A stretch of 64,000 nt of DNA from contig NZ_JAAOXM010000001.1 in the NCBI RefSeq assembly GCF_011605345.1, forward strand, positions 558,001 through 622,000, given 5' to 3'. The position numbers were made by a program, and so were the translations under genes. The notes under the pieces were generated by a model. It had not been told where the DNA came from and searched no databases. It saw nothing but the letters and a program-made list of their open reading frames with translations. The DNA is from Burkholderia sp. D-99 (GTDB taxonomy: Bacteria; Pseudomonadota; Gammaproteobacteria; Burkholderiales; Burkholderiaceae). Positions within the stretch are counted from its first letter, which is position 1, and each line of letters opens with the position of its first letter. Shown here in pieces: positions 34,635 to 45,051 of this stretch.

Positions 34635-35135
34635 ATGACCCTCATCGAATCGCTGGAAGCGCGTGTGCGCCGGCTCGAGGACGCCGACGCGATCCGGCGC
34701 CTGAAGGCGCGCTACTTCACGTGCTGCGACCGCAAGGATCCGCAAGGGATGCGCGACTGCTTCGCGCCCGGCCACGTGCACATCGACTACGGCCGGATCG
34801 GCACGTTCGACACGCGCGACGCGCTCGTCGACGTATTCGCGCAACTCGGCTGCCATCCGCACATCGTCGAGATGCACCACGGCGTGAATCCCGAGATCGA
34901 CGTGCTCGACGACACGCATGCGCGCGGCACGTGGGGCCTGCACTACCAGATGATCGACACGAACGCGCGAACGCTCACGCAGCTCGGCGCGTACTACGAC
35001 GACGAATACCGGAAGGTCGACGGCGAATGGAAGATCGCGGGCACGCGCTGCGTCGTCACGTCGACGCTGTCGGCCCGTTACGAAGGCGATGCGCCGGGCG
35101 TGCTGTTCGCCGGTGCGCAGCCGCCGGCCGCCTGA
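34635..35135 (+). CDS. SnoaL-like (NTF2 fold) protein
   Basis: A 166-residue NTF2-fold protein beginning MTLIESLEARVRRLEDADAI (a helical N-terminus common in this subgroup). Then come LKARYFTCCDRKDPQGMRDCF, HIDYGRIGTFDTRDALVD and EWKIAGTRCVVTSTLSARY. The fold contains enzymes that isomerise, dehydrate or cyclise ring substrates. An AAGGAGACAGG ribosome site precedes the ATG. First gene of a rightward operon with three SDRs. Confidence 0.88.
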   Translation: MTLIESLEARVRRLEDADAIRRLKARYFTCCDRKDPQGMRDCFAPGHVHIDYGRIGTFDTRDALVDVFAQLGCHPHIVEMHHGVNPEIDVLDDTHARGTWGLHYQMIDTNARTLTQLGAYYDDEYRKVDGEWKIAGTRCVVTSTLSARYEGDAPGVLFAGAQPPAA

Positions 35136-35185
35136 CGCACGCCAGCGCCACGCACGTGGCGCACATTCCACAGGAGACATCGAAC

Positions 35186-36052
35186 ATGACACAGAACCAC
35201 GAGGCGCCGGTCGCCGTCGTGACAGGCGCATCGCGCGGCGCGGGCAAGGGCATCGCGCGCGCGCTCGGCGCGGCCGGCATGACCGTCTACGTGACGGGCC
35301 GCTCGCAGAACGAAGGCGATGCGCCGCTGCCCGGCACGATCCACGAGACCGCACGCGAGATCGATGCGCTCGGCGGCCGCGGGATCGCGGTGGCGTGCGA
35401 CCACGCGGACGATGCGCAGGTGAAGGCGCTGTTCGAGCGCGTCGAACGCGAAAGCGGCCGGCTCGACATTCTCGTCAACAACGCGACCTACCTGCACGAC
35501 CAACTGATCCTGCCCGGCCCGTTCTGGGAGAAGTCGCTCGACCTCGTCAACATCCTCGATGTCGGGCTGCGCTCGTCGTATGTCGCGAGCTGGCACGCGG
35601 CGGCGCTGATGGCGAAGCGTCGCAGCGGGCTGATCGCGTTCACGTCGTCGTTCGGCGCGAGCTGTTACATGCACGGCGCGGCCTACGGCGCGCAGAAATC
35701 CGGTGTCGACAAGTTCGCGAAGGACATGGCTGTCGACCTGAAGCCGTTCGATGTCGCCGCCGTGTCGATCTGGATGGGCCCGCTGCGCACCGAGCGCACG
35801 ACGCGCGTGTGGGACGAACACCCCGATCTGTACAAGGAGTTCTCGCTCGTCGCGGAAAGCCCAGAATTCACGGGCCGCGTGATTCACGCGATCCATGGCG
35901 ATCCGCAGCGCATGGCGCTGTCGGGGCAGGTGCTCGTCGGTGCGGAAGCCGCATTGCAGTACGGCATCGCCGATCTCGACGGCAAGCAGCCGCCGTCGTA
36001 CCGCGAACTGCTCGGCGGGCCCGTGCAGGCGCATCCGGCGATCGTCGCTTAA
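35186..36052 (+). CDS. SDR family oxidoreductase, extended type
   Basis: A 288-residue dehydrogenase. TGASRGAG binds the nucleotide, NNATYLHDQLILPG replaces the usual NNAG-type region, TSSFGASCYMHG holds the catalytic Ser and YGAQK the Tyr/Lys pair. Its length and C-terminal tail (PPSYRELLGG) are those of DHRS1-like SDRs. An AGGAGACATCG ribosome site precedes the ATG at 35186. 50 bp after the SnoaL-like gene, 9 bp before the next SDR. Confidence 0.9.
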   Translation: MTQNHEAPVAVVTGASRGAGKGIARALGAAGMTVYVTGRSQNEGDAPLPGTIHETAREIDALGGRGIAVACDHADDAQVKALFERVERESGRLDILVNNATYLHDQLILPGPFWEKSLDLVNILDVGLRSSYVASWHAAALMAKRRSGLIAFTSSFGASCYMHGAAYGAQKSGVDKFAKDMAVDLKPFDVAAVSIWMGPLRTERTTRVWDEHPDLYKEFSLVAESPEFTGRVIHAIHGDPQRMALSGQVLVGAEAALQYGIADLDGKQPPSYRELLGGPVQAHPAIVA

Positions 36053-36061
36053 GGGGGGCGC

Positions 36062-36817
36062 ATGGGCATCCTGAAGGGCAAGGTCGCGCTCGTGACGGGC
36101 GCGGGACAGGGCGTCGGCCAGGGCGTCGCGCATGCGCTCGCGGCGGAGGGCGCGCACGTCGCGGTGGTCGGTCGTACCCGCGACAAGCTGCTCGCGACCT
36201 GCGAGGCGATCCGCGCGCGCGGCGGCGCGGCCGAGCCGTTCGTGTGCGACGTGATGGACGCCGCGCAGATCGAGCAGTGCGTCGACAGCGTCGTTGCGCG
36301 GTTCGGCGGCTTGCAGATCCTGATCAACAACGCACAGGTCGTGCCGCTCGGCCGCCTGCTCGACGTGACCGATGCGGATTTCCTGGCGGGGCTCGAATCG
36401 GGGCCGATCGCGACGCTGCGGATGATGCGCGCGTGCCATCCGCATCTGAAGGGCGACGGCGTGGTCGTCAATTTCGCTTCGTCGGCCGCGGTGCGCTGGG
36501 ACGCGTCCGGCTACGGCGCGTACGCGGCGACCAAGGAGGCGATTCGTGCGCTCACGCGCGCGGCTGCCTGTGAATGGGGCGTGGACGGTATCCGCGTGAA
36601 CGCGGTCGCACCGCACGCGTTGTCGCCGGGCCTGAAAGGCTGGGTCGACGCGAATCCGCAGGAAGCCGCCGCGTTTTTCCGCACGATTCCGCTCGGCCGC
36701 GTAGGCGACTGTGAGCAGGACATCGGGCGCGCGATCGTGTTTCTGGCGAGCCGCGACGCGGCGTACCTGACGGGCGCGACGCTGCCGCTCGACGGTGGCC
36801 AGGCTTACTGGGGGTGA
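36062..36817 (+). CDS. SDR family oxidoreductase
   Basis: A 251-residue dehydrogenase with TGAGQGVG, LINNAQV (Ala replaced by Gln in the NNAG motif), FASSAAVRWDASG and YAATK. It ends with TGATLPLDGGQAYW, as classical SDRs do. Nine bases after the previous SDR, so co-translation is probable. The NNAQ variation is unusual and may alter the proton relay, or simply mark a subfamily. Confidence 0.9.
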   Translation: MGILKGKVALVTGAGQGVGQGVAHALAAEGAHVAVVGRTRDKLLATCEAIRARGGAAEPFVCDVMDAAQIEQCVDSVVARFGGLQILINNAQVVPLGRLLDVTDADFLAGLESGPIATLRMMRACHPHLKGDGVVVNFASSAAVRWDASGYGAYAATKEAIRALTRAAACEWGVDGIRVNAVAPHALSPGLKGWVDANPQEAAAFFRTIPLGRVGDCEQDIGRAIVFLASRDAAYLTGATLPLDGGQAYWG

Positions 36818-36920
36818 TGGCGGGAGGCGCGCGGCGCTGGCCGCGCGCAGATCATGATCCGGCAAGCGCACGCACGCATGCGCGCTTTGACCGGCAAACC
36901 GGAATCGAAGAGAGGACGAC

Positions 36921-37697
36921 ATGGGTCGACTGGAAGGAAAGGTAGCGATCGTCACGGGCGGTGCGCGTGGCATGGGCGCGGCGACGTGCAGGCTGTTCGT
37001 CGCAGAAGGGGCTCGCGTCGTGATCGGCGACGTGCTCGACGCGGAAGGCGAAGCGCTCGCGCGCGAGCTCGGCGACGCGGCACGCTTCATGCGGCTCGAC
37101 GTCGCCGACGAAGCGAACTGGGTACGCGTGACCGAAGCGGCGATCGAGCAGTTCGGCCGTATCGACGTGCTGGTCAACAATGCGGCCGTGCTGACGTTCG
37201 GCGGCATCACCGAGCTGTCGAAACGCGATTTCGAGCGCGCGGTGTCGATCAACCTCGTCGGCACGTTCGTCGGGATCCGGACGATCGCGCCGCACATGAT
37301 CGCGCAGAAGAGCGGGTCGATTGTCAACATCTCGTCGGTGGACGGGCTGCGCGGCGTGAACGCACTGGCGGCGTACGTGTCGAGCAAGTGGGGCGTGCGC
37401 GGGCTGACGAAGGTCGCCGCGCTCGAGCTCGGCCATCAGGGCGTGCGTGTGAATTCGATCCATCCGGGCGGCGTGAACACCGCGATGTCGAACCCGACCG
37501 GTGCGCCGCTCGAGGAGATCAACAAGCATTACGCGAACGTGCCGCTGCAACGCGTGGGCCTGCCCGACGAAATCGCGCGTGCGACGCTGTTCCTCGCGAG
37601 CGACGAAGCGTCGTACTGCAACGGCGCCGAGCTGGCCGTCGACGGCGGGATGGCGGCAGGCGCGTATTACCCCGGATTGCCGGGCGCGCCGTTTTGA
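36921..37697 (+). CDS. SDR family oxidoreductase (hydroxysteroid dehydrogenase-like)
   Basis: A 258-residue classical SDR with TGGARGMGA, DVLVNNAAVL, ISSVDGLRG and YVSSK. The sequence MGRLEGKVAIVTGGARGMG and the ending AELAVDGGMAAG are close to 3-alpha,20-beta-hydroxysteroid dehydrogenase-like SDRs and to 2,5-dichloro-dihydrodiol dehydrogenase LinC. Its substrate is probably a cyclic secondary alcohol (inference). AGAGGACGAC precedes the ATG. Third SDR of this operon. Confidence 0.9.
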   Translation: MGRLEGKVAIVTGGARGMGAATCRLFVAEGARVVIGDVLDAEGEALARELGDAARFMRLDVADEANWVRVTEAAIEQFGRIDVLVNNAAVLTFGGITELSKRDFERAVSINLVGTFVGIRTIAPHMIAQKSGSIVNISSVDGLRGVNALAAYVSSKWGVRGLTKVAALELGHQGVRVNSIHPGGVNTAMSNPTGAPLEEINKHYANVPLQRVGLPDEIARATLFLASDEASYCNGAELAVDGGMAAGAYYPGLPGAPF

Positions 37698-38224
37698 GCG
37701 GGTGGGCTTGTCGCACGTTCTCGTCGGATGTTTGTGTACGCAACCTAATTCAGGGTTTGCCTGAGTAGCGAAAACACGAATTCGCCGGATGCGCATGCGC
37801 GATCGTCATGCGTGCGTCCGGCGAGCCGAATTGACCGCTTCCCCGAAACCATTGCCGGACGGCCGTTCCGGCCGTTTCGCCCCCGAAAGCGGGCGCGTCG
37901 ACGCCGTCGACATGACTTGCCGGCAACGCATGTGCCTGCACGTCGTCACAGTTGTTTCTTGTTGCAACGCAACGCCCGAGCAATATCGGCGATGGTATGC
38001 TGGCCGGCATGGAAGTTGTAAGGCAGGTTGCATGCATGGCGAAACTCGCGTTCGCATCTTCTAACGAGACATCACATCCTCTCGCCCGCATCGCGGCATC
38101 GACACGCGCACAGCTCGCGTGTACCGCGCTGCGCGTTGCTGCGTCCTGCGCTCCGATCGCATTCCCCATCTGGCGGGTTCACCCCGCATTCCCCATCCCC
38201 GCCCAATAATCTGGAGACATTTTC
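37698..38224. other. Gene-free region upstream of pckG, 527 bp
   Basis: No gene could be supported. A 139-codon minus-strand frame (37750-38169) lacks a ribosome site and any motif. The region should hold the pckG promoter and the end of the SDR operon; a CTGGAGACATTTTC ribosome site lies at the pckG end. I see no clear terminator. Confidence 0.5.
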
Positions 38225-40090
<1,866 letters not shown>

Positions 40091-40116
40091 CGCTCCGCAG
40101 CGACGTAGTCGCCCCG

Positions 40117-40159
40117 ACGTCCCGCCGCCGGCATCGATCGCCGGCGGCGGGACGTTTTT
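40117..40159. terminator. Rho-independent terminator of pckG
   Basis: Perfect 16-bp stem ACGTCCCGCCGCCGGC (40117-40132) with GCCGGCGGCGGGACGT (40140-40155), 7-base loop, and a TTTTT run on the plus strand. It lies between the pckG stop and the stop of the convergent epimerase gene, and may stop both. Confidence 0.9.
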
Positions 40160-40187
40160 GCATCCGCGCCACCCACGCGCCGTTCGC

Positions 40188-41096
40188 CTACTGCGCGCTG
40201 CAATGCGCAACGACTTCGTCGACCGCACGCTGCACGTCGCCGCGCCGGTAGCGGAGCAGCGCGCTATCGGCCGGATCTGGCTCGTACGACACGACGTTGC
40301 CGCGCCCCGTGTAGATCGCCATGTCGGGCAACAGCGGATGCTCCTGGTCGAGCGACGGCACGTCCCGCGGATTGCCGGCCGCGCGGAAGAACGCCGCGAA
40401 GTAGTCGGCGAAGCTGAGGTTCTCGTCGCCGACGAGGTAGGCCTTGCCCGCTTCGCCGCGTTGCAGCGCGCCCCAGATCGCTTCCGACAGCGATTGCGTC
40501 GAGATGAAGTTGCTGCCGCCGGCCGGCCCGAACACGGGCAGCCCTGCGAACTGGCCTTGCGCATAGCCCGTGTACGCAGCGAACATCTCGTTGCGCAGCC
40601 CCGGCACCGACCCGACGACGAACGGCGCATTGACGCTGCAGACGGCGAACGACTGCGTCGCGAGCGCGCGGACGCGTTCGTCGGCAAGATGGCGCGAGCG
40701 CACGTACGGCACCGTATCGACGAGCGCCGGCGCGACCTGCGGATAGAAACTGCCGACCAGTACCGCGCGCTTCACGCCCGCGTCGCGCGCGAGCGCGAAG
40801 AAGCGCGGCACCGCGTCGACGTTCGCGCGTTCCCAGTGCGCAGCTTCGTCGGTGCCGGGTGGCAGGTGACGGATGTCGTTGCCGGCGGCGAACACCACCG
40901 CGTCGAACGGCGCGAGATCGTCGCGCGTGAAGTTGCCGGCCACGTAGTCGCGCAGCAGCACGTCGAACTGCGCGAGCGCGCTGCCGGGGGCGGGCGGCTT
41001 GCGTGCGGCGAGCGTGACGTGGTTGCCCTGCGCATGCAGGTGCAGCGCGGCATGGCCGCCGATGAGGCCGGTGCCGCCGACGATCAGGATCTTCAT
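40188..41096 (-). CDS. NAD(P)-dependent epimerase/dehydratase-like protein
   Basis: A 302-residue extended SDR. GGTGLIGGHAA is the glycine-rich nucleotide motif, and GSFYPQVAPALVD plus YVRSRHLADE take the place of the Ser and YXXXK catalytic stretch (Tyr-Val-Arg-Ser-Arg; the Lys position is Arg, so catalysis may be altered). It resembles dihydroflavonol-reductase-like proteins. The ATG at 41094-41096 fits the Rossmann start. Last gene of the leftward five-gene operon, 58 bp after the SDR at 41155-41991. Confidence 0.87.
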   Translation of the reverse strand: MKILIVGGTGLIGGHAALHLHAQGNHVTLAARKPPAPGSALAQFDVLLRDYVAGNFTRDDLAPFDAVVFAAGNDIRHLPPGTDEAAHWERANVDAVPRFFALARDAGVKRAVLVGSFYPQVAPALVDTVPYVRSRHLADERVRALATQSFAVCSVNAPFVVGSVPGLRNEMFAAYTGYAQGQFAGLPVFGPAGGSNFISTQSLSEAIWGALQRGEAGKAYLVGDENLSFADYFAAFFRAAGNPRDVPSLDQEHPLLPDMAIYTGRGNVVSYEPDPADSALLRYRRGDVQRAVDEVVAHCSAQ

Positions 41097-41154
41097 GGTG
41101 TCTCCGGTAGCGGCGCAACCGCGCCGCGTGAAATGAACAGGCGAGCGGTGCTGC

Positions 41155-41991
41155 TCAGAAATTGAAGCCGTTGCCCGTGACGACAGGCATGTTGGTCCAG
41201 AAGCCGTTCGGGTCGCGATACCAGCCGGCCGCTGCGAGCGCGCCGCCGTCGACATGCAGCGTCGTGCCGGTGACCCACGAGGCGAGCGGGCTCGCAAGGA
41301 ACAGCGCGGCGCCCGCGATATCGCCGGCCGCGCCGAAGCGCCCGAGCGGGATCCAGCGCGGGATATGGTCGTGGTGCTCGGCCGCGACCATCGCGCTGAC
41401 GGGCACCTGGGGCGTCTCGGTGGTTTCTGGCGCGATCTGGTTCACGCGAATGCCGGCCGGCCCGAGTTCGAGCGCGAGGCTTTTCGTGAATCCGGTCAGT
41501 GCGGCCTTGAAAGACGCGTACACGGTGCAGTTCGGAATGGCGCGAAAGCCTTCGATCGACGACACACCGACGATGCTGCCGCCCGCGCCGCGCTTGCGCA
41601 GCAACGGCAGCATCGCGCGCGTGACGACGAATACCTGGCGCAGGTTCGCGTCGAACAGTCGCGCGATGTCGTCGTCGGTGCAGTCTTCGAACGGTTTCGC
41701 GATCTGCAGGAAGTCGCCCACGTTGTTGACGAGCACGTCGAGGCCGCCGAAGCGTGCGTCGACGGTTCGCGCGAACGCATCGACCTGGTCGCGGCGCGTG
41801 ACGTCCACGGTGCCGACGAGCGCGTCGACACCCGCCGCTTCGAGCGCCTGGCGCACGTCCTGCGCGCGTGCCGGGTCGATCTCGGCCACCGCGACGCGCG
41901 CGCCGGCCGCGCCGAACGCTTCCGCACACGCACGGCCGATGCCCGCGCCGCCGCCGGTGACCAGCACGGTCTTGCCGGTGAATGAAATCAT
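41155..41991 (-). CDS. SDR family oxidoreductase
   Basis: A 278-residue classical SDR with TGGGAGIG, LVNNVGDFLQ (NNVG in place of NNAG), SSIEGFRAI and YASFK. The tail after TGTTLHVDGGALAAAGWYRD is longer than usual (PNGFWTNMPVVTGNGFNF), a feature of hydroxysteroid-type SDRs from catabolic clusters. The ATG at 41989-41991 gives the normal N-terminus. Fourth gene of the leftward operon. Confidence 0.9.
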   Translation of the reverse strand: MISFTGKTVLVTGGGAGIGRACAEAFGAAGARVAVAEIDPARAQDVRQALEAAGVDALVGTVDVTRRDQVDAFARTVDARFGGLDVLVNNVGDFLQIAKPFEDCTDDDIARLFDANLRQVFVVTRAMLPLLRKRGAGGSIVGVSSIEGFRAIPNCTVYASFKAALTGFTKSLALELGPAGIRVNQIAPETTETPQVPVSAMVAAEHHDHIPRWIPLGRFGAAGDIAGAALFLASPLASWVTGTTLHVDGGALAAAGWYRDPNGFWTNMPVVTGNGFNF

Positions 41992-42028
41992 CGATGAACT
42001 CCTTTGAACGGGAAGGTGGTGCGTCGCG

Positions 42029-42787
42029 TCACAGCGACGACACCAGTTGCGCGTTGTCGATCCGCAGTTCCGCACCGTTCACGAAACGCGATTCGTCGGA
42101 CGCGAGGAACAGCACGAGATTCGCGACGTCCTGCGGGTCGCACATGCGCGCCATCGGATCGCTGCCGATGCCGAGCGCGGCGGGGTCGAGATCGGGCATC
42201 AGCGCCTGCGTCATCGGCGTCCAGATCCCGTCCGGATGGATCGAGTTGCAGCGGATCCGGTAGCCGCTGCGTTTGCAGTGGACGGCGACGCTGCGCGCGA
42301 GTGCCGTCACCGCGCCTTTCGATCCGGTGTACGCGCACATCATCGGCAGCCCGCCGAGCGCGGCGACCGACGACATCATCACGATCGAGCCCGGCGTGTC
42401 GTTGCCCTTCATCGCGCCGATCGCATGCTTGCAGCCGAGGAAATAACCGTCCGCGTTGGTGCGCATCACGCGTCGCCACGTGTCGAGGCTCGTGTCCTCG
42501 ATCGAGCCGACCGGGCAGATCGCCGCGTTGTTGACGAGCACGTCGAGGCGGCCGAAGCGGTCGAGCGTCGATGCGATCGCATGCCGCCAGCCGTCTTCAT
42601 CGGCGATGTCGTGGCGGACGAACAGTGCGGCGTCGCCGATCTCGTGTGCGAGCGCGCGGCCGGCGTCCTCGTCGATGTCGGTCAGCACGACACGCGCGCC
42701 TTCGGCGGCGAGCAGCAGCGCATCCGCGCGGCCGACACCGCTGGCCGCGCCGGTGACCAGCGCGACCTTGTTTGCGACTCGATTCAT
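42029..42787 (-). CDS. SDR family oxidoreductase
   Basis: A 252-residue classical SDR, MNRVANKVALVTGAASGVG at the start, then LVNNAAICPVGS, MSSVAAL and YTGSK, ending NGAELRIDNAQLV. The RCNSIHPDGIWTPM segment is typical of hydroxysteroid dehydrogenases of the 3-beta/17-beta family. 40 bp after the previous gene of the operon (SDR at 42828). Probably NAD-dependent because the second strand ends in Asp (LTDIDED). Confidence 0.9.
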   Translation of the reverse strand: MNRVANKVALVTGAASGVGRADALLLAAEGARVVLTDIDEDAGRALAHEIGDAALFVRHDIADEDGWRHAIASTLDRFGRLDVLVNNAAICPVGSIEDTSLDTWRRVMRTNADGYFLGCKHAIGAMKGNDTPGSIVMMSSVAALGGLPMMCAYTGSKGAVTALARSVAVHCKRSGYRIRCNSIHPDGIWTPMTQALMPDLDPAALGIGSDPMARMCDPQDVANLVLFLASDESRFVNGAELRIDNAQLVSSL

Positions 42788-42827
42788 GATCAGTCGAATT
42801 CCTTTGACGTTGAAAGATGGCAGGTAC

Positions 42828-43685
42828 TCATGTGGCGTCCGGTGCGCGGCCGGCCTTGATCGCGTCGAGCGCGGCGGCGCCGTAGATCTGCGCGATCGTG
42901 TCGTCGACGCGCGGGTTGGTGCGCAGTTCGTGGCCGCCGTCGACCGCGAAGCTCTGGCCGGTCACCCAGCCCGACTCGGGGCCCGCGAGATAGCGCACCG
43001 CATGCGCGATCGCTTCCGGTTCGCCGAGCGTGCCGAGCGGAATTTGTTCGAGAAAACTGTCGACGAGCGCGCGGTTGTCGAACATCGGCGCCGTGGCTTC
43101 GGAGCGCGTGAGGCCCGGGCGCACCGCGTTCACGCGGATCTTCGCGCCGGCCAGTTCCTCGGCCGCGCCGCGCACGAGCGCTTCGAGCGCAGCCTTCGCG
43201 GTGCAGTACGCGGACAGCCAGCGGAAATTGATCTGCGCGGCCGTCGACGAGATGCAGACGATCGCGCCGCCGCCGCTGTCGGCGAGCCGCGGCGCGGCGT
43301 GACGGATCGCGGCGAACGCGCTGTGCAGGTTCAGCTCGATTTCGGCGCGGAAGGTATCGGCGTCGTGCAGCAGCAGCGGCCGGAAGCCCGCACCGCCGAC
43401 CGTCGGCACGACGATGTCGAGGCGGTTGTCGAGCGCCCACGCGCAGTCGAGCGCGGCCTGCAGGTCGGCTTCGTCGCAGGCGTCGCCCGCGTGGATCGCG
43501 ACGCGGCTGCCGGGCACCGCGTCGGTCAGTTGCCGTTGCGTGCGTTCGAGCGCGTCGCGGCGGCGGCCCATCAGCACGACGGCCGCGCCATCGGCGACGA
43601 GCGCATGCGCGCAGGCCGCGCCGATGCCGCCGGCGCCGCCCGTGACGAGTGCGGTGCGGCCGTCGAGGGGAAGGGGTTTGCGCAT
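42828..43685 (-). CDS. SDR family oxidoreductase
   Basis: A 285-residue SDR with TGGAGGIG, VVPTVGGAGFRPL in place of the NNAG motif, ISSTAAQINF and YCTAK. The NADP-binding second strand ends in MGRRRD, so NADP is the likely cofactor. The altered NNAG block (PTVG) is unusual. It starts three bases after the SnoaL-like gene of the same operon and ends 40 bp before the next SDR. Confidence 0.9.
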   Translation of the reverse strand: MRKPLPLDGRTALVTGGAGGIGAACAHALVADGAAVVLMGRRRDALERTQRQLTDAVPGSRVAIHAGDACDEADLQAALDCAWALDNRLDIVVPTVGGAGFRPLLLHDADTFRAEIELNLHSAFAAIRHAAPRLADSGGGAIVCISSTAAQINFRWLSAYCTAKAALEALVRGAAEELAGAKIRVNAVRPGLTRSEATAPMFDNRALVDSFLEQIPLGTLGEPEAIAHAVRYLAGPESGWVTGQSFAVDGGHELRTNPRVDDTIAQIYGAAALDAIKAGRAPDAT

Positions 43686-43688
43686 CGT

Positions 43689-44105
43689 TCAGCCCTCCAG
43701 CGGCAGGTCTTGCGCCCAGTCGACGTGCAGCGTGCGCGCGGCGAAGCGCCACGTGCCGCCGTCGAACACGCAGCGGTCGCGATAGCGCAGCCCCCAGTCG
43801 AGCTTGCGCTTCACGCCGTCGCGCACGTAGACGTGGCAGGCGACGCCGTAGGTCTCGACGTCGGCCTCGCCGCCGTCGAGCGTCACGAGCTGGTTGTGCA
43901 CGTGATGCTGGGTCGCTTCGTAGCGCTCGATCACGCGCATGCCCGCGACGATCGCGTCGCGGTCGTCGAAGCGGAAGCCCGGGCCGGCGAGCTGCGCATC
44001 GGGCGTGAAGAGGGCGGTGAGGCGCGGCCAGTCGCGCCGGTCGACGGCTTGCGCGTAGCGGCACGCAAGTTCGTACAGCGCGTGGCGGGGATTCGAATCG
44101 GTCAT
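43689..44105 (-). CDS. SnoaL-like (NTF2 fold) protein
   Basis: A 138-residue NTF2-fold protein: YELACRYAQAVDRRDWPRLTALFTPDAQ, FDDRDAIVAGMRV, QHHVHNQLVTLDGGEADVETYG and WRFAARTLHVDWAQDLP. The His-His-Val-His segment matches the pocket region where ketosteroid-isomerase-like folds place active residues, but no activity can be assigned. The ATG at 44103-44105 removes a 48-codon extension. First gene of the leftward operon with three SDRs and an epimerase. Confidence 0.88.
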   Translation of the reverse strand: MTDSNPRHALYELACRYAQAVDRRDWPRLTALFTPDAQLAGPGFRFDDRDAIVAGMRVIERYEATQHHVHNQLVTLDGGEADVETYGVACHVYVRDGVKRKLDWGLRYRDRCVFDGGTWRFAARTLHVDWAQDLPLEG

Positions 44106-44565
44106 GCAGTACTCCCGTGGAAGAACGGAAAGAGTCAGCCGCGCCGCGAGTGCGGACACGGCGGCATTGCGACGTCGAGGCGAAGGTTCGCATCGGACCG
44201 ATGGCGACTCATCATCCATACGGAGCAGGGCGAGGGTCGGGGAAAACACCGGGGCCGGCCGCGGCGTGTCACACGATGGCGCACGGATGGTGCGGCGCAG
44301 CGACCGGTGCGCGACAAGCGTCTGACGATTGGCGCGTCCGGCTGCGACAGGCGCACAACGTGCCGTGTCTCCTCCACGTGTGCGAAGGCATGGCGCACGA
44401 TGTTGCGATGCGGCACGCCGCTTGCCCTCCGCTCAGCGTTTGCCCCTAGTCGAAATGGACGATGGCCGGCGGCCGGGCGCTGGCTACCGTGCAGTCATCC
44501 GGTGCCGCATGCGATGCACGCCGGACACGAACCGCACCAGCGGACAACCGGAGGGGACGACGATC
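44106..44565. other. Divergent intergenic region, 460 bp
   Basis: Upstream of both the leftward SnoaL-SDR operon and the rightward small exported protein. Frames are open on both strands but lack ribosome sites and motifs. Promoters for both directions must lie here; no operator palindrome stood out. Confidence 0.45.
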
Positions 44566-44775
44566 ATGAGACTGACGACTCGCAAGCTGTGCGTATTGGC
44601 GATGGGCACGTTCGCTGCCATGGCGATGGCGCGATACGGTGCCGATCAGGTGCCGTCGCCGCCGTATGCGGCCGGCATCCTGCAATGCCGCTCGGTCGAC
44701 GCGAACGGCCTGCCGACCGGCTGCGTGCCGATCGATCCGTTGCACTTCGGTTTCGCCGCGTTGCGCGGCATGTGA
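44566..44775 (+). CDS. Small exported protein, unknown
   Basis: A 69-residue protein with a signal-like N-terminus (MRLTTRKLCVLAMGTFAAMAMA), then a short Pro/Gly-rich mature part with two cysteines (ILQCRSVDANGLPTGCVPIDP) that may form one disulfide. A GGAGGGGACG ribosome site lies at the right distance from the ATG at 44566, which supports this start and makes a real gene likely. It lies 276 bp before the flavoprotein gene. Confidence 0.65.
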   Translation: MRLTTRKLCVLAMGTFAAMAMARYGADQVPSPPYAAGILQCRSVDANGLPTGCVPIDPLHFGFAALRGM

Positions 44776-45051
44776 CGTCGGCGCGGCCGCGCGCCGCGCA
44801 GGCGGGAAGCCGTGGCAGCGCGATGGCGTACGGACGCCTTCCGCTACGGGCACGGTGGAATCATCGCGCGCCGATCCCGCGTTGCGCGGGGCGGCTTCAA
44901 CCGGGCATGAGATGGCGTGCGTCCTGCACGCGCACCGTCGCACGCCTTTCTCGGCAGCGGGGCGTCGCGGCAACGTCGCGTCGGGCCGCCTGCCCGGCCC
45001 TCGCCACATCCGCCGCTTTGCGCAGATTTCCTAAACGCTGACCCATTCCTC

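Noticed and set aside
37750..38169. 139-codon minus-strand frame upstream of pckG
   Set aside because: Composition like random GC-rich DNA, no ribosome site, lies in a likely promoter region.
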